Source of the DNA: Gammaproteobacteria bacterium
Lineage (GTDB): Bacteria > Pseudomonadota > Gammaproteobacteria > Burkholderiales > Thiobacillaceae
Reading direction: 5' to 3'
DNA: 64,000 nt
NCBI GenBank assembly: GCA_018820765.1
Contig: JAHJNN010000015.1
Span: 86,764-150,763, forward strand
Made by a program: the position numbers and the translations under genes. This document shows, in pieces, positions 16,501-25,083 of this stretch; within the stretch, counting starts at the first letter, position 1, and every line of letters begins with the position of its first letter. Under the pieces are notes generated by a model. That model saw nothing but the letters and a program-made list of their open reading frames with translations, did no database searches and was not told where the DNA came from.

Positions 16501-18395
16501 TGCTGCGCGCCGAACCACTCTGCAAAATCCAGCTGCTGATGCTGGCCTCCGAAGCGCAGGATGCCGCACTGGCACTGGCCCGCTTCGGCGTCTTCAACCC
16601 GGCGCCCTGTGCGCTGGAGTCGCTCGGGGAATCGCCCGCCGTCGACTATCGCGAAGCCTGGCTGGAAGCCGAGGCCCGCTTGTCGAAACTGCTGGAACAG
16701 TGCGGCGATACCGGCCCCCTGGGCATTCCGGCCGATGCCGAAGCACCGGCACTGGCCGACCTGCAGGAATTGAACCACTGGCTGAAGGATGTGTGGGTCT
16801 CCTGCCTGGCGTGTCACGATAGCGAGACGCAGATCGAGGACGCACGCAATCATCTCGTTGCCCTGGAAGAAACGCTCGCCAAGCTGGAGCGCCTGAACGT
16901 GGATCTTGCGCATCTGTTGCGCGCTGACAGCTTGCTGGCCGTCAGCATCGGCAGCCTGCCTGTGGCGGGGCTCAAGCGCGTGACCGAGGCCCTGGCCATG
17001 ACCGGCCACCTGGTTTCGCGCTTCGATCAGGTGGGTGAACAGGTATTTGCGGTGATTGCCGGCCCGCGCACCCGGCAGGACGAAGTGCGCGGCGTGCTGG
17101 CGCAGGCCGGCTGGCGAGAACTGCCGGTGCCGGACGAGTTGCGCACCCATCCGCAGGCCGCGCGAACCTGGATGGAAGAAGAACGCACCCGCCTGAACAT
17201 GCAATCCGGCGCGGCATGCCAGATCATGGACGGGCTGCGCGACCGGTTCGGTCCGCGTCTGCACGAAGCGCGCCTGCGCCTCGCCCTGGCGCGCCCGCTG
17301 GCCGAAGCCGCGCTGGCCGGGGTGCGTGGCAAGGGTGGGCTGGCCGCCCTGTCGGGCTGGGTTCCCAAACGTCAGCTTGACGCGCTGCGCGACACGCTGG
17401 ATGGGCATTTTCACGGGCGCTTCTGGCTCGATGTCCGCGAGCCCACCGCCGGCGAAATCGCCGAAGTCCCTTCGCTGGTGCGTTATCCAGGCTGGCTCAA
17501 GCCCTTCGTGCCGCTGGTGAAAAGCTACGGCATCCCCCGTTACGGCGAGTTCGACCCGGCGCTGCCGTTCGCCTTCACCTACCTGCTGCTGTTCGGCGCC
17601 ATGTTCGGCGACATCGGCCACGGTGCGGTGATCCTGCTGCTGTCTGCCGCCCTGACCCGGCGGCTCGGACGCATGGCCTGGGTGGGTATCGCAGCAGGCG
17701 CGGCATCGATGCTGTTCGGCCTCTTCTACGGCAGCATCTTCGGCTACGAGACCCTCATCGAGCCGCTGTGGCTGTCGCCGTTGCACGACCCGATCCGCGC
17801 GCTGACCATCGCGGTGAGCTTCGGCGTCGGCTTCATCGTGTTCACGCTGCTGGTCAATGCACGCAACAAATTCATGGCCGGCCAGGTCGGCGAGGCACTG
17901 TTCGATTCCACCGGCCTGGCTGGCCTGGTGTTTTATCTGGGCGCGGTCGGCAGCGTGGTCAGCCTCGCCGGCGCAGCCGATCTTGCCCAGCCGGCTGGCG
18001 TGCTGGCAGGGATTGGCATCGTCACGATTGCAGCGTTCAAATGGGTCGAGGCCAAGGCCGGGCTGGGCGAACGGATTCTGGTGACCGCCATCGAGACGCT
18101 GGAAACCGGCATCAACCTGTTCGCCAACACCCTGTCGTTCATGCGGGTGGCGGCATTCAGCCTCAATCACGTCGCACTGGCGCTGGCGATCTTCACCCTG
18201 GCCAACGGCTTGGGTACGGCCGGCCACTGGCTCACGATCGTGCTGGGCAATATCGTCATCATCGTGCTCGAAGGCGGCATCGTCGCCATCCAGGCGCTGC
18301 GCCTGATGTATTACGAAGGGTTCTCGCGCTTCTTCAGCGGGGACGGAACGGAATTCGTGCCGTTGCGGCTGTCGTCGCAGCAGGCCAGGGTTTGA
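16500..18395 (+). CDS. atpI: A/V-type ATPase subunit I (a-subunit, ion channel half)
   Basis: Subunit I forms the stator half of the ion path. The 631-residue protein has a soluble N-terminal half with coiled coils (about residues 1-330) and a C-terminal half with about seven membrane helices beginning near YGEFDPALPFAFTYLLLFGAMFGDIGHG, a family hallmark. The conserved helix NTLSFMRVAAFSLNHVALALA carries the essential Arg. Membrane helices end with EGGIVAIQALRLMYYEGFSRFF, also typical. It overlaps atpC by 1 nt and shares bases with a possible early atpK start. Confidence 0.94.
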   Translation: MLRAEPLCKIQLLMLASEAQDAALALARFGVFNPAPCALESLGESPAVDYREAWLEAEARLSKLLEQCGDTGPLGIPADAEAPALADLQELNHWLKDVWVSCLACHDSETQIEDARNHLVALEETLAKLERLNVDLAHLLRADSLLAVSIGSLPVAGLKRVTEALAMTGHLVSRFDQVGEQVFAVIAGPRTRQDEVRGVLAQAGWRELPVPDELRTHPQAARTWMEEERTRLNMQSGAACQIMDGLRDRFGPRLHEARLRLALARPLAEAALAGVRGKGGLAALSGWVPKRQLDALRDTLDGHFHGRFWLDVREPTAGEIAEVPSLVRYPGWLKPFVPLVKSYGIPRYGEFDPALPFAFTYLLLFGAMFGDIGHGAVILLLSAALTRRLGRMAWVGIAAGAASMLFGLFYGSIFGYETLIEPLWLSPLHDPIRALTIAVSFGVGFIVFTLLVNARNKFMAGQVGEALFDSTGLAGLVFYLGAVGSVVSLAGAADLAQPAGVLAGIGIVTIAAFKWVEAKAGLGERILVTAIETLETGINLFANTLSFMRVAAFSLNHVALALAIFTLANGLGTAGHWLTIVLGNIVIIVLEGGIVAIQALRLMYYEGFSRFFSGDGTEFVPLRLSSQQARV

Positions 18396-18421
18396 TGGAA
18401 TTTTTTAAAAGGGGAGTGGAC

Positions 18422-18859
18422 ATGACCTGGTTGATTGCACTGATGGTTTTACCCGTGATGGCCACGCTGGGCGCAGGACTCTGGCTGGAACTGAAGCCGC
18501 GCCGAGTGCCGGCAGGTTGGCTCAAGGGCGGCATGCTCGCCAATGTGCTGCTGTTCGGTCCGGGGTTGGCCGGCGTCATGCTGCTGGGCGTGCAGGAAGT
18601 GCTCGCGGCCGAGCCTGCCGCGGCCGGCCTGATGGGCATCTCCATGGGCAAGGGCCTGGCATTGATCGGTATCGGTTTGCCCACCGCGCTGGCCGCCATC
18701 GGCGCTGGCATCGCGCTGGGGCCGGTGGGATCGGCCTCGCTGGCTGTGATCGCGGAAAAGCCGGAAATGTTCGGCCGCACCCTGATCTACATGGGGCTGG
18801 CAGAAGGGATCGCGATTTACGGCCTGGTCATGTCGATCCTCCTGCTCGGCAAGATTTGA
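18422..18859 (+). CDS. atpK: A/V-type ATPase proteolipid subunit K
   Basis: The rotor-ring proteolipid. The start at 18422 has a good GGGGAG site; an in-frame ATG at 18395 overlaps the atpI stop but lacks one. The 145-residue product has four hydrophobic helices. Only the last pair looks like a c-type hairpin: KGLALIGIGLPTALAAIGAG, a loop AEKPEMFGRT, and GLAEGIAIYGL with the ion-binding Glu. The first pair lacks a carboxylate, so one ion site per protomer is expected. No Ser/Thr follows the Glu and no Gln sits at the usual Na+ position, which favours protons; that is inference. Confidence 0.9.
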   Translation: MTWLIALMVLPVMATLGAGLWLELKPRRVPAGWLKGGMLANVLLFGPGLAGVMLLGVQEVLAAEPAAAGLMGISMGKGLALIGIGLPTALAAIGAGIALGPVGSASLAVIAEKPEMFGRTLIYMGLAEGIAIYGLVMSILLLGKI

Positions 18860-18863
18860 GGCC

Positions 18864-19208
18864 ATGCAATCCGATATCGATCTCCCGCACGGCAGCGCTC
18901 GCCTCGTGGTACTGGGCAGCGCCGGGCTGGCTGGCGGCTTCGGTCTGATCGGCGCCGAGGTACATGCCGATGCGGATACGGCCACGGTGGAAACGGTGCT
19001 CGAGCAACTGGCGATAAGCGGCGACGAAGCGCTGGTGCTGCTGGAAACGCACCTCGCGCACACCGGCGGCTACTGGCTCGACCGCCTGCGCAACGAAGGC
19101 GGGCGCATCGTCATCACCGAACTGCCGCCGCTGCCCGCGCCGCACGATTACGCGCCCGCGGTGGACGAGGTGGTGCGGGCAGTGCTGGGGGCGGAGGCGT
19201 TGAAGTAG
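18864..19208 (+). CDS. atpF: A/V-type ATPase subunit F (central stalk)
   Basis: A 114-residue protein with the Rossmann-like character of the A/V-ATPase F subunit: an early strand-glycine turn (LVVLGSAGLAGGFGLIGAEVHA), a middle strand EALVLLETHLA where family members have the exposed turn, and a helical C-terminus with VDEVVRAVLGAEAL. It binds the rotor shaft with subunit D. It starts 4 nt after atpK. The F subunit is divergent, so part of the support is position. Confidence 0.8.
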   Translation: MQSDIDLPHGSARLVVLGSAGLAGGFGLIGAEVHADADTATVETVLEQLAISGDEALVLLETHLAHTGGYWLDRLRNEGGRIVITELPPLPAPHDYAPAVDEVVRAVLGAEALK

Positions 19209-19209
19209 A

Positions 19210-19294
19210 GGCAAGAAACAAGGTTCAAGATGCAAGACGATCCATGTTGAGAATCCACTTGAATCTTGCAACTTGAACCTTGCCTCTCAAGATT
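19210..19294. repeat. Inverted heptamer-type repeat between atpF and atpE
   Basis: In the 102-bp gap, a left half containing CAAGGTTCAAG and GCAAG is answered by a right half with CTTGCAACTTGAACCTTGCC. The arms fold into an imperfect long hairpin built from short CAAG/CTTG-type units. A closely similar element is at 23146-23222 in the same operon. The atpE ribosome site (GGAGAG) lies after it. Confidence 0.85.
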
Positions 19295-19310
19295 TTGTTT
19301 TGGAGAGAAA

Positions 19311-19961
19311 ATGGAAGCGGATGCGCAGGTTTCCCAACTCGAACAGGCGCTGTTGCAGCAGGCCGAGACGCAGGCGCGCGAAGCGTTGCAGAACGCCGAA
19401 TCGGCGCGCGCGCGCATCCTCGCCGAGTCGGCGGAGAAACTGAAGTTGGCCGGCGAGCGCGAGGTGCTTGCCGCCAAGATCGAGGCCGAGCGCCTGGTAC
19501 GGCGGCAAACCCAGGCGTCGGAGACGCGGCTGGCCGCCGAGCTCGACCGGACGCGCTGGGCGCTGACCGAGGCCACGCTGGCCGGCGTGAAAATCGCTTT
19601 CCAGCAGTTGGTGCAGGACGAGGCGCGCTACCTCGCGGCACTCGAAGCCTGGCTGGCCGCGGCGGCGCAGACGCTGCCGCCGGGCGACCTAGTGGCGGAA
19701 GTGCGGCCCGAGGATGAAACACGGCTGGCGCCGCTGTGGGCGGAAATGGCCGCACGCGCCGCGCCCGGGCGCACGGTCGCGCTGGCTGCGCACGGCCTTC
19801 CCAGCGTGGGCGGCATCCGCGTGCGCCTGGCCGACAATCGCGCCCGGATCGACCAGACCTTCGAGGCGCGGCAGGCACGCCTGGCCGACGAGTTGGCCCG
19901 GGTGGCGATGGAACACCTGTTCGCCAGCGCCTCCGGCCTCGGCGCGTGCATCCGCGGATAA
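19311..19961 (+). CDS. atpE: A/V-type ATPase subunit E (peripheral stalk)
   Basis: The long N-terminal coiled coil (residues about 8-90, very rich in Ala, Glu, Arg and Gln) followed by a compact C-terminal domain is typical of subunit E, the main peripheral-stalk protein that pairs with the small H/G subunit. The C-terminal domain contains the conserved-type segment GGIRVRLADNRARIDQTFEARQ-like stretch (written in part). The ATG at 19311 follows TGGAGAG; an earlier in-frame ATG falls inside the repeat and is rejected. Length is 216. It ends 6 nt before atpA. Confidence 0.88.
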   Translation: MEADAQVSQLEQALLQQAETQAREALQNAESARARILAESAEKLKLAGEREVLAAKIEAERLVRRQTQASETRLAAELDRTRWALTEATLAGVKIAFQQLVQDEARYLAALEAWLAAAAQTLPPGDLVAEVRPEDETRLAPLWAEMAARAAPGRTVALAAHGLPSVGGIRVRLADNRARIDQTFEARQARLADELARVAMEHLFASASGLGACIRG

Positions 19962-19967
19962 CACAGC

Positions 19968-21758
19968 ATGGGAAAAATTCTCGAAATCAACGGCCCGTTG
20001 GTCAAGCTCGAACTGCCGCAGACGGTAATCGGCGAACAGATTCGGGTCGGGCGCCAGGGGCTGGTCGGCGAGGTGATCGGCCGCGACGGCGACACTGCGC
20101 TGGCGCAGCTGTACGAGGACACCGCCGGCCTGCGCCCCGGCGAGACGGCGGAAGGGCTGGGCTGGCCGCTGTCGGTCGAACTGGGTCCGGGCCTGCTGGG
20201 CGCCATCTTCGACGGCGTGCAACGGCCGCTGCTGGCAATGCGGGCACGGAGCGGCGACCGCATTGCGCGCGGGGTGGCGGTGCCTGCGCTGCCGCGCGAC
20301 AAGGCCTGGCATTTCGTACCCGACCCGGCGCGCCAAGCCGGCGGGTCGCTGGCGGGCGGCGACGTGCTCGGCACCGTGCAGGAAACCGAGTCGATCCGGC
20401 ACCGTATCCTCACCCCGCCGCTGATCCAGGGCGAGTTGCTGGAACTGGCGCCGGAAGGCGATTACACGCTCGACGAAGCGATCGGCCGGGTGAAGCTGGC
20501 CGACGGCCATATCGAGAAGCTGCAGCTGTTCCATCGCTGGCCGGTGCGCACGCCACGCCCATTCCGGCAACGCGACCACGCGGTGGCACCGCTGATCACC
20601 GGGCAGCGCATCCTCGACACCTTCTATCCCTTGCTGAAGGGCGGCAAGGCCGCGATTCCCGGCCCCTTCGGCGCCGGCAAGACCATGCTGCAGCAGCAGA
20701 TCGCGCGCTGGTGCAACGCCGAGATCGTCATCTACGTCGGTTGCGGCGAGCGCGGCAACGAACTCACCGACGTGCTCGAATCCATGCCCGAGCTGAAAGA
20801 TCCCCACAGCGGCCGCCCGCTGATGGAGCGCACCCTGCTGGTGGCCAACACCTCCAACATGCCGGTGGTGGCGCGCGAGGCCTCGATCTATGTCGGCATC
20901 ACGCTGGCCGAATATTTCCGCGACCAGGGTTACGACGTGGTGATGGTGGCCGACTCCACCAGCCGCTGGGCGGAAGCACTGCGCGAAGTCGCCGGACGGC
21001 TCGGCCAGATGCCGGTGGAGGAGGGCTATCCGGCCTATCTCGGCTCGCGCCTGGCCGCCTTCTACGAGCGCGCCGGCCGAGTCGAAACGCTGGCCGGCGA
21101 CCACGGCTCGGTGACGCTGATCGGCGCCGTGTCGCCGCCCGGCGGCGACTTCTCCGAGCCGGTCACCAGCCACACCAAGGAAATCATCCAGACCTTCTGG
21201 GCGCTGTCGAAGGAACTCGCCGACGCCCGCCATTACCCGGCGGTGGACTGGCTGGAAAGTTTCTCCGGCTACGTCAGTTCCGCTGCGAAGTGGTGGGCGC
21301 AACACGTTGATCCGAATTGGGAAAGCGCGCGCGCCGAGGCGCTCGACCTGCTCGCCGCATCGGAAGAGTTGCAGCGCATCGTCAATCTGGTCGGGGTCGA
21401 AGCGCTGTCAAGCGAACAGCGCTGGACGCTGGAAGCGGCGGGGCTCATCAAGGAGGGTCTGTTGCAGCAGTCGGCCATCGACGAAGTCGACAGCTTTGCC
21501 TCGCCGGAGAAACAATTCGCGCTGCTGGCGGCACTGCTGGAGATTTATCGCCAGGGCATGAAGCTGGTGAAGCTCGGCGCGCCGGCGCGGCGCCTGATCC
21601 AGATGCCGCTGCTGGCGCAGGCACGGCGCTGGAAAAGCCAGCACAGCTCGGACGATATCGCTGCGCTGAAAGCGAAAATTGCCGCCATCCCGGCTGCCTT
21701 CGAGCCGCTACTGCAGGAATATGCCGCCCCCTCGACCCCGAGGGAGGCCTCGTCATGA
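19968..21758 (+). CDS. atpA: A/V-type ATPase catalytic subunit A
   Basis: The nucleotide-hydrolysing subunit. It begins GKILEINGPLVKLEL and has the family P-loop GPFGAGKTMLQQQ, VGCGERGNELTDVL, and the Walker-B region DVVMVADSTSRWAEALREV. The long bulge domain of A-type subunits is present between the N-terminal barrel and the P-loop. The length of 596 residues is normal. This is an A/V-type subunit, not F-type alpha or beta. It overlaps atpB by 4 nt (ATGA). Confidence 0.97.
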   Translation: MGKILEINGPLVKLELPQTVIGEQIRVGRQGLVGEVIGRDGDTALAQLYEDTAGLRPGETAEGLGWPLSVELGPGLLGAIFDGVQRPLLAMRARSGDRIARGVAVPALPRDKAWHFVPDPARQAGGSLAGGDVLGTVQETESIRHRILTPPLIQGELLELAPEGDYTLDEAIGRVKLADGHIEKLQLFHRWPVRTPRPFRQRDHAVAPLITGQRILDTFYPLLKGGKAAIPGPFGAGKTMLQQQIARWCNAEIVIYVGCGERGNELTDVLESMPELKDPHSGRPLMERTLLVANTSNMPVVAREASIYVGITLAEYFRDQGYDVVMVADSTSRWAEALREVAGRLGQMPVEEGYPAYLGSRLAAFYERAGRVETLAGDHGSVTLIGAVSPPGGDFSEPVTSHTKEIIQTFWALSKELADARHYPAVDWLESFSGYVSSAAKWWAQHVDPNWESARAEALDLLAASEELQRIVNLVGVEALSSEQRWTLEAAGLIKEGLLQQSAIDEVDSFASPEKQFALLAALLEIYRQGMKLVKLGAPARRLIQMPLLAQARRWKSQHSSDDIAALKAKIAAIPAAFEPLLQEYAAPSTPREASS

Positions 21759-23140
21759 AAAACATCGAATTCCGCACCGCCAGCTCCGCCCAGGGCGGCC
21801 TCGTCGTGATGGCCGGCGTGCCCGGCGTGGCGGCCGGTTCGCGGGTGCAGCTGCGCGACCACGCCGGCCGCGTGCGTTCCGGTCTGGTGATCCGCTCGGC
21901 CGACGACGCGGTGCTGGTGGAAGTGTTCGAGGGCACCGACGAACTCGATCTCGAGCGCACCTGGGTGCGCTTCCTCGACGAGCCCTTCAAGCTGCCGTTG
22001 TCGCGCGACATCCTCGGCCGCGTATTCAACGGCGCCGGCCTGCCGCGCGACGGCCGGCCGCCGGTGATTTCCGCCGACCGTCGCGACGTCAACGGCGAAC
22101 CGCTCAACCCGGCGGCGCGCGCCTATCCGCGCGAATTCATCCAGACCGGCATCTCCGCGATCGACGGCATGAATTCGCTGACGCGCGGACAGAAGCTGCC
22201 GATTTTTTCCGGCGGCGGCCTGCCGCACAACCGGGTGGCGGCGCAGATCGTGCGCCAAGCCAAGCTCCTGGGCGAGGAGGCCGCTGAATTCGTGGTGGTG
22301 TTCGCCGCCTTCGGCGCCTCGCATGCCGATGCGCGCTTCTTCCAGGAAAGCTTCGAAGAGTCCGGGGTGTTGAACAAGGTGGTGATGTTCCTGAATCTCG
22401 CCGACGAGCCGGTGATCGAACGCCTGCTGACGCCGCGCGCGGCGCTCACCGCGGCCGAATACCTGGCCTTCGACCTCGACTACCACGTACTGGTGGTGAT
22501 GACCGACATGACCGCTTACGCCGAAGCCTTGAGGGAAGTCGCGGTGCTGCGCGGCGACGTACCGGCGCGCAAAGGCTATCCGGGTTATCTCTATTCGGAT
22601 CTGGCCGAAATCTACGAGCGGGCAGGGCGCATCAAGAACCGGCGCGGCTCGATCACGATGATCCCGGTGCTGTCGATGCCGTCCGACGACATCACCCACC
22701 CGATTCCCGACCTCAGCGGCTACATCACCGAGGGCCAGATCGTGCTCGGGCGCGAGCTTTCCAACCAGGGCGTGTACCCGCCGGTGACCGTGCTGCCGTC
22801 ACTGTCGCGTCTGATGAAGGACGGCATCGGCAAGCACTTCACCCGCGAGGACCATCCGCATGTCGCCAGCCAGCTGTTCGCCAGCTATGCCAAAGCGCTG
22901 GAAGTGCGGGGGCTGGCCGCCATCATCGGCGCCGAGGAATTGTCCGACGCCGACCGCCGCACCCTGGCGTTCGCCGACGCCTTCGAGTGCCGTTTCATCG
23001 GGCAGGGCGAGGACGAGGACCGCAGCATCCATGAAACACTGAACCTCGCGTGGGAACTGCTCTCGATGCTGCCGCCGGACGCGCTGACCCGCGTGTCGGA
23101 AGAGGAGCTGGCTAAATATCACAAGGGCGGGGAAGCGTGA
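21755..23140 (+). CDS. atpB: A/V-type ATPase regulatory subunit B
   Basis: The non-catalytic nucleotide-binding-fold subunit that alternates with A. The P-loop position reads SGGGLPHNRVAAQI, the degenerate form normal for B subunits. Other signatures are QTGISAIDGMNSLTRGQKLP and IPVLSMPSDDITHPIPDLSG. It starts in the atpA stop (ATGA at 21755) behind GGGAGG and is 461 residues long, as expected. A 106-bp spacer with a long inverted repeat separates it from atpD. Confidence 0.97.
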   Translation: MKNIEFRTASSAQGGLVVMAGVPGVAAGSRVQLRDHAGRVRSGLVIRSADDAVLVEVFEGTDELDLERTWVRFLDEPFKLPLSRDILGRVFNGAGLPRDGRPPVISADRRDVNGEPLNPAARAYPREFIQTGISAIDGMNSLTRGQKLPIFSGGGLPHNRVAAQIVRQAKLLGEEAAEFVVVFAAFGASHADARFFQESFEESGVLNKVVMFLNLADEPVIERLLTPRAALTAAEYLAFDLDYHVLVVMTDMTAYAEALREVAVLRGDVPARKGYPGYLYSDLAEIYERAGRIKNRRGSITMIPVLSMPSDDITHPIPDLSGYITEGQIVLGRELSNQGVYPPVTVLPSLSRLMKDGIGKHFTREDHPHVASQLFASYAKALEVRGLAAIIGAEELSDADRRTLAFADAFECRFIGQGEDEDRSIHETLNLAWELLSMLPPDALTRVSEEELAKYHKGGEA

Positions 23141-23145
23141 GAAAG

Positions 23146-23222
23146 ATGCAAGTTACAAGTTGCAAGTTGCAAGAAAAAACAGGCGGTTGCGTCCTCCATG
23201 CAACTTGCAACTTGCGACTTGA
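23146..23222. repeat. Inverted array of AAGTTGC heptamers between atpB and atpD
   Basis: The left arm is a run of GCAAGTT-type units (four, one degenerate) and the right arm carries CAACTTG units (about three), separated by a roughly 27-base loop. The RNA would form a long hairpin in which alternative registers are possible because each arm is a 7-bp tandem repeat. It resembles the element at 19210-19294. Confidence 0.9.
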
Positions 23223-23246
23223 AACTGCCGAGTGCCGGAGGCCGAG

Positions 23247-23867
23247 GTGAAAAAACGCCTCCCCGTCCCCCCCACCAAAAGCGCGCTGCTGCAGGTCGGC
23301 CGCCAGGCGCGTTTTCTGGAGCAGGGCCGGCAGATGCTGGAGAAGAAGCGCGACCTCTTGACCCGCCTGGTGTATGAGCGGCTGGCGCAATACCGCGAGC
23401 TGCGCGCGCAGACCCAGCGCGAACTGGCCGAAGCCTATCGCTGGCTCGGCATCGTGCAGATGCGCATGGGCGGGCAGATGCTGCACCAGGCCTCGGTGGG
23501 CCTCAGGCCGGCGGTGGCGATCCGGGTGGTGGCGCGTTCCAGCGTTGGCGTCGAATACCCCAGCGTGACGGCCGAGCCGCTGCCGCTGCAGCCGGTGGGG
23601 CTGATGTGGACCGACGTCAGCTTCGACGAGGCGCGCTTGCGCCTGCGCGAATTGACGGTGACGCTGGCGCGGCTGGGCGAGGCGGAGAATGCCCTGTGGC
23701 GCCTGCTGGCCGCCAGCCGCAAGACGCAGAAGCGCGTCAACGCGCTGAAGTACAACATCATTCCGCGATACCAGGCGACGGTGGCCCACATCCGCGCCGC
23801 GCTGGAGGAGGACGAACGCAACACGCTGTTCCAGATCAAGGTGCTGCGCGCACGCAAGACGGGATGA
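23247..23867 (+). CDS. atpD: A/V-type ATPase subunit D (rotor shaft)
   Basis: A 206-residue, largely helical protein with the hallmark N-terminus VPPTKSALLQVGRQARFLEQG followed by long helices (LLEKKRDLLTRL-like) and a C-terminal helix with RKTQKRVNALKYNIIPRYQ, the standard motif of subunit D. It forms the central shaft with F. The GTG at 23247 is preferred because GGAGG lies just upstream; a GTG at 23232 would add five residues. This is the last gene of the ATPase cluster; the next gene is convergent. Confidence 0.93.
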   Translation: MKKRLPVPPTKSALLQVGRQARFLEQGRQMLEKKRDLLTRLVYERLAQYRELRAQTQRELAEAYRWLGIVQMRMGGQMLHQASVGLRPAVAIRVVARSSVGVEYPSVTAEPLPLQPVGLMWTDVSFDEARLRLRELTVTLARLGEAENALWRLLAASRKTQKRVNALKYNIIPRYQATVAHIRAALEEDERNTLFQIKVLRARKTG

Positions 23868-23879
23868 GCAGGCCGGGCT

Positions 23880-24257
23880 TCAGTCCCCGCCGCCCGCACC
23901 GGGATTCTTCGGTTTCCACAGGGCGAGGGTGGCGCCGGTGGGGTCGGTGATCACGCTCATCCAGCCGTAGTCCCCCACCTCCACGACATCCTGGACGATA
24001 GCCGCGCCCAGCGACCGGGCCTTGGCCGTGGCGGCGACGATGTCGTCGACGCCGACGTAGGCCATCCAGGCGGGCGGCACGTCGGGGTCGCTCAGCATGC
24101 CGCCACCGGTGCCTTCGCCGACGCTGATCATGGTGTAGGAACCGCCGCCGGGCATCGGCATGTCCTGCAGATTCCAGCCGAACAGCCCGGAATAGAACGT
24201 CTTGGCGCGGGCGAGATCGCCGGTATGCAATTCGACGTGCACGAAGGGGTTTGCCAT
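23880..24257 (-). CDS. VOC-superfamily (glyoxalase/bleomycin-resistance fold) protein
   Basis: The 125-residue protein has two beta-alpha-beta-beta-beta modules of the vicinal oxygen chelate fold: FVHVELHTGDLARAKTFYSG at the start and AYVGVDDIVAATAKARSLGA in the second half, ending ITDPTGATLALWKPK. Family members bind small ligands or metals or act as lyases and dioxygenases; the substrate cannot be told. It starts 13 nt before the end of the NnrU-like gene's stop region and shares its strand, so the two may be co-transcribed. Confidence 0.85.
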   Translation of the reverse strand: MANPFVHVELHTGDLARAKTFYSGLFGWNLQDMPMPGGGSYTMISVGEGTGGGMLSDPDVPPAWMAYVGVDDIVAATAKARSLGAAIVQDVVEVGDYGWMSVITDPTGATLALWKPKNPGAGGGD

Positions 24258-24270
24258 GGTGTGTCTCCTT

Positions 24271-24858
24271 TCATGTGCGGCCGATCAGCGGGACGCCGAT
24301 CAGCCAGCCATGCAGCCAGAGGACGAAGGCGGCATACAGCGCCAGGCCGCCGGCCACGGCAACGAGGTCGTTCGCCGGGGACGGCGGGATGCCGGGGACG
24401 GGCCGCTGCGTGCGGCGCTTCATCGAGATGCGGTCCAGCACCGCCCAGACGAGAAAGGCGCCGAACAGCAGCGCATCGGCCAGCGTGCCGTTGGCGAGCA
24501 GGTGGGCGGCGGCCCACAGTTTGGTGGCCGCCAGCATGGGATGTTTGGCTGCGGCCTGGATGCGTCCCGGAAGATAGGCGGCGAGCAGCAGGGGAAAGGC
24601 CGGGACAAGCAGGGTCATCGCCACGATGTGGAGCCACGCGGGCGGGGTGTAGAGCACCACCGGGTGCTGGCGGGCGAGCCCGTAGCCCCAGACGATCAGC
24701 ACGAGTCCGACCGCCGCCACCAGCGCGTACGCGCCCTGCCAGCCCCGTTCGCCCAGCCGCGCGGCCATGCGGTCGCGCCAGGGGTCGTTGACGATGGACA
24801 CCGAGTGCACGCCGAAGAAGAGAACCAGTCCAAGCAGAAGCACGTTCATTCGTTTCAT
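24271..24858 (-). CDS. nnrU: NnrU-family membrane protein
   Basis: A 195-residue protein with about five to six membrane helices. Matches to the NnrU/methyltransferase-like membrane fold include VLLLGLVLFFGVHSVSIV at the start, a GYGLARQHPVVLYTPPAWLH segment and AAKHPMLAATKLWAAAHLLANG in the middle. NnrU was described with nitric-oxide-linked denitrification genes, but its function is not defined and no nitrite or NO reductase is in this window. The gene starts the VOC-containing unit and is divergent from the PhoX-like gene. Confidence 0.85.
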   Translation of the reverse strand: MKRMNVLLLGLVLFFGVHSVSIVNDPWRDRMAARLGERGWQGAYALVAAVGLVLIVWGYGLARQHPVVLYTPPAWLHIVAMTLLVPAFPLLLAAYLPGRIQAAAKHPMLAATKLWAAAHLLANGTLADALLFGAFLVWAVLDRISMKRRTQRPVPGIPPSPANDLVAVAGGLALYAAFVLWLHGWLIGVPLIGRT

Positions 24859-25028
24859 CCTCGATGGGGGTTGCCGTTCACCCGGGGTGCAGCGACAGGG
24901 TCCGGCCGTTGCGGCTGATGGACATGCCCAGTTTAGGTCAAGTTTTTTCAGCGCATGCGGGCGTGCCTTTTATTCAATTTCATGGAACCATCACAGCGCG
25001 GTCATACATCTTGGGAACAATGCACAGC

Positions 25029-25045
25029 GCGACATCCCTTGTCGC
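25029..25045. promoter_or_regulatory. Inverted repeat upstream of the PhoX-like gene
   Basis: GCGACA-TCCCT-TGTCGC lies 39 bp before the start at 25084, in the 225-bp space between divergent genes. It could be an operator or a leader hairpin; a CTTGTCTTTTT tract follows but a functional terminator here is doubtful. The rest of the space shows no clear promoter boxes. Confidence 0.4.
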
Positions 25046-25083
25046 CTTGTCTTTTTCCAAATACCGTTCCAGGAGAGTTTTCA

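Noticed and set aside
16377..18227. Minus-strand frame of about 610 codons opposite atpI.
   Set aside because: Gln/His/Arg-rich, no motifs, and atpI has full family features.
19210..23222. Rho-independent terminators inside the ATPase operon.
   Set aside because: The stems are long but not followed by T-tracts, and the next genes need the same transcript.
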